Below are positions 37,722 through 45,764 of a stretch of DNA of 64,000 nt, piece by piece (within the stretch, counting starts at the first letter, position 1; the number at the start of each line of letters is the position of its first letter). Under the pieces are notes generated by a model. That model worked only from the letters and a program-made list of their open reading frames with translations, was not told the DNA's origin and did no database searches. This DNA comes from Arcobacter nitrofigilis DSM 7299 (GTDB taxonomy: Bacteria; Campylobacterota; Campylobacteria; Campylobacterales; Arcobacteraceae). The stretch is from the NCBI RefSeq assembly GCF_000092245.1, contig NC_014166.1:558001-622000 (forward strand). Reading direction: 5' to 3'. A program made the translations under genes and the position numbers.

Positions 37722-38408
37722 TTAAGCTGTAGGCTCGTCATCAGTATTTGGATAACAGAATCTATAACCTCTTCTTCTAATTGTTTCAATTGTAGAGATA
37801 TTTAATGGTTTGTCCATTTTTTGTCTAATTTGGTTGATTGCAACTTCAATAACATTTGGAGTAACTAATTCTGGTTCTTCCCAAATTGCATCTAGTAATT
37901 GTTCTTTAGAAACGATTTGATCTCTATGTCTTGCTAAGTGAGTTAATACTTCAAAAGGTTTACCTTTTAATTCAATCTCTTCACCAGCATAAAGAATTTT
38001 TTCTTCATCAGGGTTGATTGATAATTCATCAATTTCAATTATGTTTGTCCCACCAAATCTTAATCTTGCTTCAATTCTTGCAAGTAAAATATCAAAATCA
38101 AATGGTTTTTTGATGTAATCATCAGCACCTGCTTTTAATGCTTCGATTTCACTATCTTTATCATCTCTTGCTGAGATAATAACAACTGCTGTTCTGCTAC
38201 TTCTGTTTTTAACAATTTTACATAACTCAATTCCATCACCATCTGGTAGCATCCAGTCAGTTAGTATTAAGTCATAATTTCTGATATCTATAAAATATTC
38301 TGCATCTTTATAGTTTTCTGCTGAGTCAACTTGATAACCAAAATCAGTCAAGCCCTCTTGCAATGTTCTGTTAAGCGTAATTTCATCTTCGATAATTAAA
38401 ATTCTCAT
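37722..38408 (-). CDS. OmpR-family response regulator, HsrA/CosR homologue with intact receiver
   Basis: Regulator of 228 residues. The receiver is complete: acid pocket E7 D8, phosphoacceptor D51 in LILTDWMLPDG, and K in YIKKPFDFD. The C-terminal winged helix contains GKPFEVLTHLARHRDQ, LLDAIWEEPELVTPNVI and ETIRRRGYRFCYP, which I recall as nearly invariant in H. pylori HsrA and C. jejuni CosR. Those are essential orphan regulators; HsrA has lost the phosphoacceptor. Here a kinase gene follows, suggesting a phosphorylation-dependent version. A 16-bp palindrome lies upstream. Confidence 0.92.
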   Translation of the reverse strand: MRILIIEDEITLNRTLQEGLTDFGYQVDSAENYKDAEYFIDIRNYDLILTDWMLPDGDGIELCKIVKNRSSRTAVVIISARDDKDSEIEALKAGADDYIKKPFDFDILLARIEARLRFGGTNIIEIDELSINPDEEKILYAGEEIELKGKPFEVLTHLARHRDQIVSKEQLLDAIWEEPELVTPNVIEVAINQIRQKMDKPLNISTIETIRRRGYRFCYPNTDDEPTA

Positions 38409-38430
38409 TTATGTCCCTTACTTTCTTATG

Positions 38431-38446
38431 TTAAACTTAAGTTTAA
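38431..38446. promoter_or_regulatory. Palindrome upstream of the HsrA/CosR-like gene
   Basis: Perfect 16-bp palindrome ttaaacttaagtttaa, 23 nt before the regulator start codon. HsrA/CosR-type regulators are reported to act on their own promoters, so this is a candidate autoregulatory site. Confidence 0.45.
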
Positions 38447-38595
38447 TTTAATTTTCGCGAATTATATCATAAATAATTTCAAATTTAAAGGGTTTTTAAG
38501 GAAAATTGTTAAATTTCTTTTTAGTATGTGTCCATTAACTATATATTAATAAAAAATTGGTAGAATATCTTCTATAACAAATTTAAGGATTTTAT

Positions 38596-39405
38596 ATGAG
38601 AAAAACGATTTTAAGTATTGTTACAGCTTTCGCACTGACAGCTACAACATTAAGTGCAGCTGAAACTTTCGCATCTGTAAATGGTGAAGATGTGACGTCA
38701 CAAGATGTTGCTCAACTTTTAAGAGGACAAAATGTTCAATTTGAAAATCTTCCAAAAGAGACGAAAGATAAAGTTATCAGTCAATTAATAGAAAAAAAAC
38801 TATTAACACAAAAAGCTGTTAAAAGTGGTATCGAAAAAGAGGAAAAGTATAAAGATGCTTTATCAAAAATCAAAGAAGATTTAGCATTAGAATTATGGAT
38901 GCAAAATGAGTATGCAAAAGTAAAAGCAACTGATGCAGAAGAAAAAAGTTTTTATGATAAGAATAAAGAGAAGTTCAAAACACCTGATACTTTAGAAGCT
39001 AGTCATATTTTAGTTAAAACTGAAAAAGAAGCTAATGATATTATTGCAAAACTTAATATTGCAAAAAATAAAAAAGGTTCATTTGAAGAATTAGCAAAAA
39101 AATTCTCAATAGGACCTACAAAAACAAAAGGTGGATATCTTGGAAAATTTCAAGCTAAACAAATGGTACCTGAGTTTTCAAAAGCTGCTTTAGCATTGAA
39201 AAAAGGTGAATACACTAAAAAACCAGTTAAAACTCAATTTGGTTATCATGTAATTTATTTAGAAAATAAAGAAGTTTCTCAAATCTTACCTTTTGATAAA
39301 GTTAAAGCTAATATAGCTAAAATGATTGTTCAAGAAAAATATGGAAAAATGATTAAAGAAGAAGTTGAAAAACTTAAAAAAGATGCAAAAATAATTATCA
39401 AGTAA
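38596..39405 (+). CDS. Exported peptidyl-prolyl cis-trans isomerase, PEB4/SurA-like
   Basis: Periplasmic folding helper of 269 residues. A signal peptide (about residues 1-21, ending LSAAE) is followed by a SurA_N-like helical domain (QDVAQLLRGQNVQFENLPKE) and a parvulin domain that begins EASHILVKTEKEANDI and contains FSIGPTKTKGGYLGKF and FGYHVIYLE. The layout matches C. jejuni PEB4 (Cj0596), which lies next to fba there as here. It supports outer-membrane protein assembly. AAGGA site before the ATG; 13 bp to the aldolase gene. Confidence 0.93.
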   Translation: MRKTILSIVTAFALTATTLSAAETFASVNGEDVTSQDVAQLLRGQNVQFENLPKETKDKVISQLIEKKLLTQKAVKSGIEKEEKYKDALSKIKEDLALELWMQNEYAKVKATDAEEKSFYDKNKEKFKTPDTLEASHILVKTEKEANDIIAKLNIAKNKKGSFEELAKKFSIGPTKTKGGYLGKFQAKQMVPEFSKAALALKKGEYTKKPVKTQFGYHVIYLENKEVSQILPFDKVKANIAKMIVQEKYGKMIKEEVEKLKKDAKIIIK

Positions 39406-39418
39406 ATAGGAGAAAAAT

Positions 39419-40486
39419 TTGTCAGTTTTAGATATTGTTAAGCCAGGTGTATTAAGTGGTAGTGATGCTTATAAACTTTTTGAATATGCAAAAGAGAACT
39501 CTTTTGCTATTCCTGCTGTTAATGTAGTAGGTACAGATTCAGTAAATGCAGTTTTAGAAGCTGCTGCAAAAGTTAATTCACCTATTATTGTTCAGTTCTC
39601 AAATGGAGGAGCTGAGTTTTTTGCAGGTAAGGGCTTAAAAGATAAAAATGCAGGTATTTACGGTGCAATTTCAGGGGCTATGCATGTTCATGCTTTAGCA
39701 GAAGCGTATGGTGTACCTGTTATTTTACATACCGATCATGCTGCTAGAAAACTTTTACCTTGGATTGACGGTTTAATTGAAGCTGGCGAATCATTTTATT
39801 CAAAACATGGTAAACCACTTTTTACTTCTCATATGCTTGATTTATCAGAAGAGAGTTTAGAAGAGAATATTGGTACGTGTGTTAAGTATTTTAAAAGAAT
39901 GAAAACTATTGATATGATGATTGAAATAGAACTTGGAATCACTGGTGGTGAAGAAGATGGTGTTGATAATAGTGATGTGGATAATGCTTTACTTTATACG
40001 CAACCAGAAGAAGTGTGTTATGCCTATGAGCAATTAAAAGAGATATCGCCTCATTTTACTATTGCTGCATCATTTGGAAATGTTCATGGGGTATATAAAC
40101 CAGGGAATGTTATTTTAAGTCCTAAAATCTTAGATAACTCTCAAAAATATATTTCTGAAAAACTTAATTTACCTGCTAAATCTGTAAACTTTGTATTTCA
40201 TGGTGGTTCAGGTTCTTCTTTAGAAGAGATAAGAGAAGCTATTGAATATGGTGTAATTAAAATGAATATTGATACAGATACTCAATGGGCTTTTTGGAAT
40301 GGTGTTAGAGCATTTGAAGCTAAAAACCATGACTATCTACAAGGACAAATTGGTAACCCAGATGGGGAAGATAAACCAAACAAGTCTTATTATGATCCAA
40401 GAAAATGGTTAAGAGCTGGAATGGAATCAATGATTGCAAGATTAGAAATTGCATACACAGATTTGAAAGCTTTAAACAAAAACTAA
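39419..40486 (+). CDS. fba: Class II fructose-bisphosphate aldolase
   Basis: Zinc-dependent cleavage or synthesis of fructose 1,6-bisphosphate. Length 355 fits the class IIA enzyme. Start is TTG (MSVLDIVKPGVLSG) with AGGAG 7 nt upstream. Signature segments: VPVILHTDHAARKLLPW with the catalytic Asp and zinc-binding His, EIELGITGGEEDGVDN with zinc-binding Glu, NVHGVYKPG and FHGGSGSS with later zinc His residues, KMNIDTDTQ for phosphate binding. In organisms of this group it mostly serves gluconeogenesis. Confidence 0.97.
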   Translation: MSVLDIVKPGVLSGSDAYKLFEYAKENSFAIPAVNVVGTDSVNAVLEAAAKVNSPIIVQFSNGGAEFFAGKGLKDKNAGIYGAISGAMHVHALAEAYGVPVILHTDHAARKLLPWIDGLIEAGESFYSKHGKPLFTSHMLDLSEESLEENIGTCVKYFKRMKTIDMMIEIELGITGGEEDGVDNSDVDNALLYTQPEEVCYAYEQLKEISPHFTIAASFGNVHGVYKPGNVILSPKILDNSQKYISEKLNLPAKSVNFVFHGGSGSSLEEIREAIEYGVIKMNIDTDTQWAFWNGVRAFEAKNHDYLQGQIGNPDGEDKPNKSYYDPRKWLRAGMESMIARLEIAYTDLKALNKN

Positions 40487-40506
40487 TATATAAAAATATA
40501 TAATCC

Positions 40507-40530
40507 CAAGCTAGTTTACAAACTAGCTTG
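40507..40530. terminator. Hairpin between fba and tRNA-Leu
   Basis: Inverted repeat caagctagttt / aactagcttg with a 3-nt loop, 20 nt after fba and 4 nt before the tRNA. It lacks a T run, so it may be a weak terminator or a processing hairpin for the tRNA 5' end. Confidence 0.5.
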
Positions 40531-40533
40531 TGT

Positions 40534-40618
40534 GCCGCTATGGTGAAACTGGTAAACACGCCGGATTCAAAATCCGGTGACCTCGGTCTTGTCGGTTCAA
40601 GTCCGACTAGCGGTACCA
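40534..40618 (+). tRNA. tRNA-Leu (anticodon CAA), integration target
   Basis: An 85-nt tRNA with encoded CCA. Acceptor gccgcta pairs with tagcggt (first pair G-U). The anticodon stem ccgga/tccgg holds the loop ttcaaaa, giving anticodon CAA for codon UUG. A long variable arm (tgacctcggtcttgt region) marks a class II tRNA, and ggttcaagtcc is the T arm. Its 3' end is the left attachment site of the adjoining mobile element and remains intact. Confidence 0.96.
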
Positions 40619-40645
40619 CCTCACAATCTAATATAATCTAAAAAG
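40601..40645 (+). repeat. attL, left attachment repeat
   Basis: Covers the last 18 nt of tRNA-Leu and 27 nt downstream. It matches attR over 44 positions except for one G present here (gactagcggtacc) and missing there (gactagcgtacc). The left copy completes the tRNA. Confidence 0.9.
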
Positions 40646-40730
40646 ACCCAACAAACCACTTGAAAACAACATATAAAGATGATATAATAGTCTAACTTAA
40701 TATAAGTAAATGTAACCAAATTTAAGATTT

Positions 40731-40753
40731 TAAGTTACATTGGAAGTTACATT
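40731..40753 (+). repeat. Left arm-type repeat pair
   Basis: Two gttacatt octamers within taagttacattggaagtt and its next 5 bases. A copy with one mismatch lies near the right end (50864-50886). Inverted copies (aatgtaac) lie nearby at about 40709-40716 and 40796-40803. Such sets of short sites inside both ends suit the arm-binding domain of P4-type integrases or excisionase sites. Confidence 0.65.
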
Positions 40754-40826
40754 AACCATAAATAAGGGAAATTTTAAAGAATTTCTAAATCAAAATGTAA
40801 CTTGAAGCTATACAAAAGGTTTAACT

Positions 40827-42107
40827 ATGGGAAAAACTGTAATTCCTTTGAATGATACACAATTAAAAAATTCTAAACCAAGAGAAAAAGATTATACTTT
40901 ATCAGATGGTAACGGCTTACAGTTATTAATTAAAGCTAATGGATCTAAACTTTGGGAAATTTATTATATAAGTCCAATTACTTTAAAGCGAAGAAAAACA
41001 TCTTTAGGAAACTATCCAAATGTAACTTTATCAAATGCAAGAAAAAAAAGACAAGAGTATTTAAATCTTCTTGTAAATGATATTGACCCAATAGAACATT
41101 TTAAAAAAATTAAAAATGATATAAAAGAAGAACAATCAAGAAAAAAGAATACAATCGGATTAGTTGCTAATGAATACCTAGAAACTAAAAAACATAATAA
41201 AAAGTTAAAGGATATTACTATCAAAAAAGCAAAGAGTAGATTAAAAACTCATTTATATGAATATCTACCTAAAAAAGAAAATGAAGCAATTTATAACATT
41301 ACTTTTAAACAAGTAATTGAAATATTAAAAAAACTAGAAGAAGAAAATAAACTTGAAACATTATCAAGAGTAAAAATACTTTTAATAGAAATATTTAAAT
41401 ATGCTTATGTAAGTGATATTATAAAAGATACAGAACTATTTGGAAAACTTGAACTTTATAATTTTAAATCAAAAACAAAACAAGATACAAAAAACAATCC
41501 AACACTTACAAGCGAAAAAGATATTAAACGACTTTATAATGATATTTTAAACTATGATAATAACCTCATAACTAAATACTTAATGATATTTACCATTCAC
41601 ACAGCACAAAGGCAAGGAAGTATCATAACAGCTAAATGGTGTGATATTGATTTTGATAAAAAACTTTGGATTATACCAAGTAAACAAATGAAAATGAAAA
41701 AAGAACATTTACTCCCTTTAAGTGATACTCTAATAAAGTATTTAAAAGAGCTTTATAACTTAACTGGAGATAATGATTATTTATTTCCTAATAGTCAAAT
41801 AGGCTCAACAAGAAATAAATATCCTCATATAAGTAATAACACAGTTACAAAAGCTTTAAGGCTTATGAACTATACAAGTGAACAACAAACAGCTCACGGC
41901 TTTAGAGCTATGTTTAAAACAGTATGTAAAGAACATCAAGAAGAACATAATCTAATAAATGAATTTGTAGAAATGATACTTGCACATCAAACAAATGGAA
42001 AAGTAGAAGAAGCTTATAATCGAGCCACTAATATTGCAGATATGCGAAAAGTTATTAATTGGTGGAGTGAGTATCTTGATAGATTGAAAAATGAGGTATT
42101 GGTATGA
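40827..42107 (+). CDS. int: P4-type tyrosine integrase
   Basis: Site-specific recombinase of 426 residues. The N-terminal arm-binding domain (DUF4102 type) begins IPLNDTQLKNSKPREKDYTL and DGNGLQLLIKANGSKLW. The catalytic domain has the first Arg in HTAQRQGSIITAKW (about residue 260), HxxR in HGFRAM (H356, R359), H386 in ILAHQTNGKVEEAYNR and the nucleophile Y396. It lies next to attL at the tRNA, as is usual. The start follows a short AAAGG. Integrase-type excision and insertion at tRNA-Leu is well supported; activity is untested. Confidence 0.95.
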   Translation: MGKTVIPLNDTQLKNSKPREKDYTLSDGNGLQLLIKANGSKLWEIYYISPITLKRRKTSLGNYPNVTLSNARKKRQEYLNLLVNDIDPIEHFKKIKNDIKEEQSRKKNTIGLVANEYLETKKHNKKLKDITIKKAKSRLKTHLYEYLPKKENEAIYNITFKQVIEILKKLEEENKLETLSRVKILLIEIFKYAYVSDIIKDTELFGKLELYNFKSKTKQDTKNNPTLTSEKDIKRLYNDILNYDNNLITKYLMIFTIHTAQRQGSIITAKWCDIDFDKKLWIIPSKQMKMKKEHLLPLSDTLIKYLKELYNLTGDNDYLFPNSQIGSTRNKYPHISNNTVTKALRLMNYTSEQQTAHGFRAMFKTVCKEHQEEHNLINEFVEMILAHQTNGKVEEAYNRATNIADMRKVINWWSEYLDRLKNEVLV

Positions 42108-42838
42108 AAAGGAATTATCAAAACTATCAAGAAAAAATTGAAACATGTATGTTAGATGAAGTTAAGAGAGCAAATGAGTATTTAAATAAGCAATATGAAG
42201 AAATTGAAAAAACTAACACAGAGATAAATAAAATAAAAACAGAGTTTATTTTGATAAAACTATTAATAGATAGTAATTATGAGTTGATAAGACCTAGTAT
42301 TGAAATTAACTCAAGTTTCAATTATATTAATATAATTGATATTGAGGAAGTTATAAAGGAAATTGCATTAGAAATTGAACATAATTATCAACATTTATTT
42401 ATAAAAGAAAGAAATGAAGAAAAAATATTTGATTTTGAAGCGATAAGAAAAATAGCTTTATTTATATTATCTTCATATAAACTATTGAGATTATTAAATA
42501 AATTTAAAAGAAAAGATAAAAATGATTTTCAACCTTTAAAAAGTTATATTAATAGTCTTACAAATATTATTGATAATACATTAAATGAAAGTTTAAAAAA
42601 TGAAGCTAAAAAAGAGTTAGAGTTTTTTAAAGGTATACAAATTAAACAAAAAATGTTTACTAAGAATGATGAAATATATGAAATACTTGAACATTATAAT
42701 AATTTACTAGTAGATATAGGAAATCAAAGAAGTAAATTCTATAATTTTAAACCTTCTCAAAAACTAAATAAAAATACTTGTCGTAAGCTAGAAAAGTTTA
42801 TTAAATTAAAACTGCAACAGGTTATTCCAAAATATTAA
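42104..42838 (+). CDS. Hypothetical coiled-coil protein next to integrase
   Basis: Protein of 244 residues, unrecognised. It overlaps the integrase stop by 4 bp (ATGA), so it is coupled to it. It is nearly all helical, with heptad-like stretches at about 15-50 (DEVKRANEYLNKQYEEIEKT) and later Lys-rich helices; no signal peptide or membrane segment, no nucleotide-binding motif. Its position behind the integrase is one where cargo genes often sit in tRNA-inserted islands. A role in defence or recombination would be a guess. Confidence 0.7.
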   Translation: MKRNYQNYQEKIETCMLDEVKRANEYLNKQYEEIEKTNTEINKIKTEFILIKLLIDSNYELIRPSIEINSSFNYINIIDIEEVIKEIALEIEHNYQHLFIKERNEEKIFDFEAIRKIALFILSSYKLLRLLNKFKRKDKNDFQPLKSYINSLTNIIDNTLNESLKNEAKKELEFFKGIQIKQKMFTKNDEIYEILEHYNNLLVDIGNQRSKFYNFKPSQKLNKNTCRKLEKFIKLKLQQVIPKY

Positions 42839-42924
42839 CTTTAATTTTACCCTAATTTTTAGGGCTTTTAATTCTACAAAAAAAATTTATAATCACATAT
42901 AATAACTAAGATTAATCAAATACA

Positions 42925-42990
42925 AGAAAGTCTAACTTATCTATAAAGATAAATTTTAAAAGTTAACTTTCTTTAAATTAGCGCTAATTT
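42925..42990. repeat. Nested inverted repeats upstream of the xis-like and rep genes
   Basis: Outer arms agaaagtctaactt (42925-42938) and aagttaactttct (42960-42972) pair with one bulge. Inside them ttatct / agataa (42937-42952) forms a small hairpin. Directly after lies a perfect 16-bp palindrome aaattagcgctaattt (42975-42990), 21 nt before the HTH gene. This is the densest secondary structure in the element and a candidate replication origin or operator. Confidence 0.55.
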
Positions 42991-43010
42991 TAAAGCTATG
43001 GAGTTTTAAA

Positions 43011-43199
43011 ATGAAAAAGCAAGAATTATTGCCAAGAAAGCAAAGACCAAGACAAGCAGCAGAGAATTATGGAATAGCTCTCTCAACATTATGGTTGTAT
43101 ATTAAACAAGGTAAATTAACTGCAAAAAAAATTAGTGATAGAGTTACTGTCCTTGATACTGAAGAACTTGAAGTATTTTTTAACACAGAGGTATTATAA
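43011..43199 (+). CDS. AlpA/excisionase-like HTH protein
   Basis: Small protein of 62 residues. RPRQAAENYGIALSTLWLYI and KQGKLTAKKISDRVTVLDTEELEVFF form a MerR-like winged HTH of the HTH_17/AlpA class used by excisionases and by activators of int in P4-like elements. It follows a palindrome at 42975-42990 that it may bind. The stop overlaps the next start (TAATG). It lies two genes after int rather than beside it, and immediately upstream of the rep region, so replication control is an alternative to excision. Confidence 0.78.
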   Translation: MKKQELLPRKQRPRQAAENYGIALSTLWLYIKQGKLTAKKISDRVTVLDTEELEVFFNTEVL

Positions 43200-43525
43200 T
43201 GAAAAAGCCTCCTTATGTATCTCACTACTTAGTGTTAAAAGATTTAATTGATGGTGTTGATGTTAGAAGATATAGCGATACAATTACTTACTTAACATCA
43301 AGAATAGAGAATATTAAAGTTGATTTAATTAAAAATGGTATTGCGTTTGTTGAAGATATTACAAGGGAAAGCAAATATTCAACATATAAGCCTTATATCT
43401 TATATCCATCATTGCAAAATATGCAAAAAGCTAAAGAGTTATTAGATATATATGGTACAAAAGAAGTTTTACGATTTTTAGATCAAAAGCAATTGATTTT
43501 AGATGAAGTCAATAGGGAAAATTGA
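43199..43525 (+). CDS. Hypothetical protein upstream of Rep
   Basis: Unrecognised protein of 108 residues that shares one base with the xis-like stop. Composition is ordinary and soluble. The pattern of short alpha-beta segments (SHYLVLKDLIDGVDVRRYSD, LDIYGTKEVLRFLDQKQLI) without catalytic motifs is compatible with a small DNA-binding or Rep accessory protein; one segment, YLTSRIENIKVDLIKNGIAF, resembles a winged-helix tail. It overlaps the Rep frame by 23 bp. Function unknown. Confidence 0.65.
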   Translation: MKKPPYVSHYLVLKDLIDGVDVRRYSDTITYLTSRIENIKVDLIKNGIAFVEDITRESKYSTYKPYILYPSLQNMQKAKELLDIYGTKEVLRFLDQKQLILDEVNREN

Positions 43526-44195
43526 CTCCATGAATTTTAGTAGCGATAATTTAGAATTTATTCTTGATAGTGATGATTATATCATAGAAACAGTGAAAAG
43601 TATAGGTATTTTTAATCCAGGTAGATGGAGTGAAACATTTGGAAAACCATTAGCTAAAAAAGTTAATGGAAAGTGGAAAACTCCATTTACAGAGGCTAAG
43701 ATTTTACATACAAGTAAAGGTCTTGCTTTAGCTATAAAAAGATTTAATGTAACACCTAAAAAACAAACAATTGAATTTGCTGGGTTAAATGGATATAGCG
43801 AAAAATCTAGATTATTGAAAGAGTTACTAAGTGGATTATTCAGTCAATTGGGAAATAGTTTTATAACAAGAATTGATGTTGCAATTGATTTTAGAGGTAG
43901 AGTTCCAAATAAAGTGATAAGACAACTTTGCAAAAATAGACAACCTAAGCAGTATAAAAACTCAATTTATTATAAAACAAACAAAGAAAAGAGTACAAAT
44001 CAAAAGCTAGATATTAAAAAATATAACAAGTCTTTAAAAAATGATTTAGATGAACAAATTGAAAGATTAGAGTTTGTATTCAAAGGTGGCTATTTTCACA
44101 AATTACAAATAATAGGTTTAGGTAATGCATATCAAAAGATGGAGAAATCTATCAAAAGATTATCTGGATTAAATGTAAAGATTGAGGCAATTTAA
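43503..44195 (+). CDS. rep: Replication initiation protein, rolling-circle type
   Basis: Protein of 230 residues. The stretch FITRIDVAIDFRG at about residues 118-130 is the R-I-D-x-A-x-D motif seen in Rep_trans and filamentous-phage-type initiators, and LDIKKYNKSLKNDLDEQIER with FVFKGGYFHKLQ resembles the K-x-Y-N-K segment that follows it in that superfamily; Tyr in KKYNK or IYYKTN could be the nicking residue. The ATG at 43503 overlaps the previous gene; an ATG at 43530 is an alternative. The role is to nick one strand and start replication of the excised circle. The family call is from motif memory. Confidence 0.7.
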   Translation: MKSIGKIDSMNFSSDNLEFILDSDDYIIETVKSIGIFNPGRWSETFGKPLAKKVNGKWKTPFTEAKILHTSKGLALAIKRFNVTPKKQTIEFAGLNGYSEKSRLLKELLSGLFSQLGNSFITRIDVAIDFRGRVPNKVIRQLCKNRQPKQYKNSIYYKTNKEKSTNQKLDIKKYNKSLKNDLDEQIERLEFVFKGGYFHKLQIIGLGNAYQKMEKSIKRLSGLNVKIEAI

Positions 44196-44230
44196 TCTCT
44201 ATAAGTACATATTACTAAAATCATTTGTAA

Positions 44231-44272
44231 ATCTTTTTCTATCTCCTATATAAAGGGGCTATAGATAAAGAT
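44231..44272. repeat. Imperfect hairpin just after rep
   Basis: Arms at 44231-44242 (atctttttctat) and 44261-44272 (atagataaagat) pair at 11 of 12 positions around an 18-nt loop. It lies 36 nt after rep. It could be a double-strand origin, which is sometimes next to rep, or an attenuator; there is no T run. Confidence 0.45.
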
Positions 44273-44322
44273 AGAAGAAGTTAGCTAGAACACAAAAATT
44301 AATAATAAAAAAAGGATAAGAC

Positions 44323-45048
44323 ATGGCAGTAAGACTTTTACAAGCACCTAATCTAAGAAACCCATATAAGGGTTGGGATATGTTTGCAAATAACATAGGA
44401 CAAACAAGTAGAAATATAATCAATAGAGCAGATAATAACGAATATAAAGCTAATTATTTTAATTATCAAAAAGAAAAAGATAATAGAGATATGTTTTACA
44501 AAAAAGGTAGAGACGAGAAAAGAGATAATCAATGGCAACATCAGTTTGATTTTGATGTTATGCAGCAAAAAAAGAAAGAACTTGCTAATACGGAAGTATT
44601 AAAAGCAACTAGACCAGATATTTATGCAAATATAGGACAAGAATATGGCTCTATCCCTAGCATTGAGAATGCTAATAAAATGAATGCTGTAACAGGAAAT
44701 ATTAATGCAATAGGAAATATTATGTTTACTGAAAAAAATATAATTTTTACCAATAATTTGGATATAGAAGATATAAAAGTAATTTTGATACAAAGAAAAG
44801 AAGTTGTTCCAAGTGATGAATACTCACATATATTAAATTCGTATGGTGAGATTATAACTTTGTGTGCGATGGCAGCAAAAGGTAATTTAAAAGCTATAAA
44901 ACATTTTAAAGAAAATGCAATAGATGATTTTTATAGCATAATACCAGAATTCAAACAAGAAGAGGTTTTAAGTCATGTAAGAAGAATATTGGATTTAAAA
45001 TATCCAGATAAAGAGTTAAAAAATGCAGATAAAACAGAATCAAATTAA
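44323..45048 (+). CDS. Hypothetical element protein, 241 residues
   Basis: Unrecognised. The first 100 residues are rich in Asn, Lys, Asp and aromatic residues (NNIGQTSRNIINRADNNEYK), with a likely helix of charged repeats at about 45-85. The second half is more regular helical (ILLCAMAAKGNLKAIKHF-like pattern near 185-205). No signal peptide, membrane segment or nucleotide-binding motif. AAGGATAAGAC precedes the ATG. It starts the downstream block of tightly overlapping genes, so it may be a structural, scaffold or packaging component; that is speculation. Confidence 0.65.
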   Translation: MAVRLLQAPNLRNPYKGWDMFANNIGQTSRNIINRADNNEYKANYFNYQKEKDNRDMFYKKGRDEKRDNQWQHQFDFDVMQQKKKELANTEVLKATRPDIYANIGQEYGSIPSIENANKMNAVTGNINAIGNIMFTEKNIIFTNNLDIEDIKVILIQRKEVVPSDEYSHILNSYGEIITLCAMAAKGNLKAIKHFKENAIDDFYSIIPEFKQEEVLSHVRRILDLKYPDKELKNADKTESN

Positions 45049-45310
45049 AATTAGTAAAAGAGAAGCAGTTTCAACTATTAAAAAAACTGCTTCAATGCTT
45101 GCTAGGTTTCATTTCCCAGAAGTAGAAAAATTTAATCAAGAATTAGTTCCTAGTCAAAGAATTATAACACCAATGATGTTACTCAATCAAATTACATTGG
45201 GATTTGAGTATTCATTAAAAAGTAAATATAGAAAAGAGTGTTTGGAAGCTTTAAATAGTGAAATTGAGAAAAAATGGAATGGTGTATCAAGGATATTAAG
45301 CTATGGGTAG
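45023..45310 (+). CDS. Hypothetical element protein, 95 residues
   Basis: Unrecognised, small and basic, overlapping the upstream gene by 26 bp and the downstream terminase-like gene by 8 bp. Predicted helical (REAVSTIKKTASMLARFHFP, PMMLLNQITLGFEYSLKSKY). The tight overlap on both sides shows it belongs to the block with the small-terminase-like gene. No motif lets me name a function. Confidence 0.6.
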   Translation: MQIKQNQIKISKREAVSTIKKTASMLARFHFPEVEKFNQELVPSQRIITPMMLLNQITLGFEYSLKSKYRKECLEALNSEIEKKWNGVSRILSYG

Positions 45311-45764
45311 AAATCCAAAAATTACTGAACTATTAATAGACAAAGCATTTGATCTTGCAAAAGCAGGTTTTAGTCATAAACAAATACAAGCAGCATTAGG
45401 GATTAGTCATACTGCTTTTTATAAAAATGTTGCATTAGTTGATACAGTAAAAAAAGCAGAAAGTGGATTAAGAGAAGAAGTTGCAAATGCATTATTTAAA
45501 AGAGCAGTAAATCAAGATGATACTACAGCTCTTATATTTTTAGCAAAGAGATTAAACCTTTATTGTAGTTCTATAAATATTGAAGTAAAAGACAGCAAAT
45601 CGGCTTTAGATGGATTATCTAAATTAATTAATGCAAATATACCTTTAGAACAAAAAAACTCTTTGAAGAGTATTATTGAGTCTTATTTAAAAGGTGTTGA
45701 AATAGTAGAGTTAGAAGATAGAATCTTAAAATTGGAGGAACAATATGAACAAGTTAAAAAATAG
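45303..45764 (+). CDS. Small-terminase-like HTH protein
   Basis: Protein of 153 residues. GRNPKITELLIDKAFDLAKA, then GFSHKQIQAALGISHTAFYK, form an N-terminal HTH with the residues usual in phage small terminases, and ANALFKRAVNQDDTTALIFL followed by AKRLN matches the typical middle segment. A C-terminal helix (ELEDRILKLEEQYEQVKK) could oligomerise. In phages this protein selects DNA for packaging with a large ATPase subunit, which is absent here, so it may instead serve a helper phage or act as a plain DNA-binding regulator. Confidence 0.7.
   Translation: MGRNPKITELLIDKAFDLAKAGFSHKQIQAALGISHTAFYKNVALVDTVKKAESGLREEVANALFKRAVNQDDTTALIFLAKRLNLYCSSINIEVKDSKSALDGLSKLINANIPLEQKNSLKSIIESYLKGVEIVELEDRILKLEEQYEQVKK

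Noticed and set aside
40507-40530. Strong rho-independent terminator after fba
   Set aside because: Hairpin is perfect but has no T run and lies 4 nt before the tRNA; kept only as a hairpin of uncertain role.
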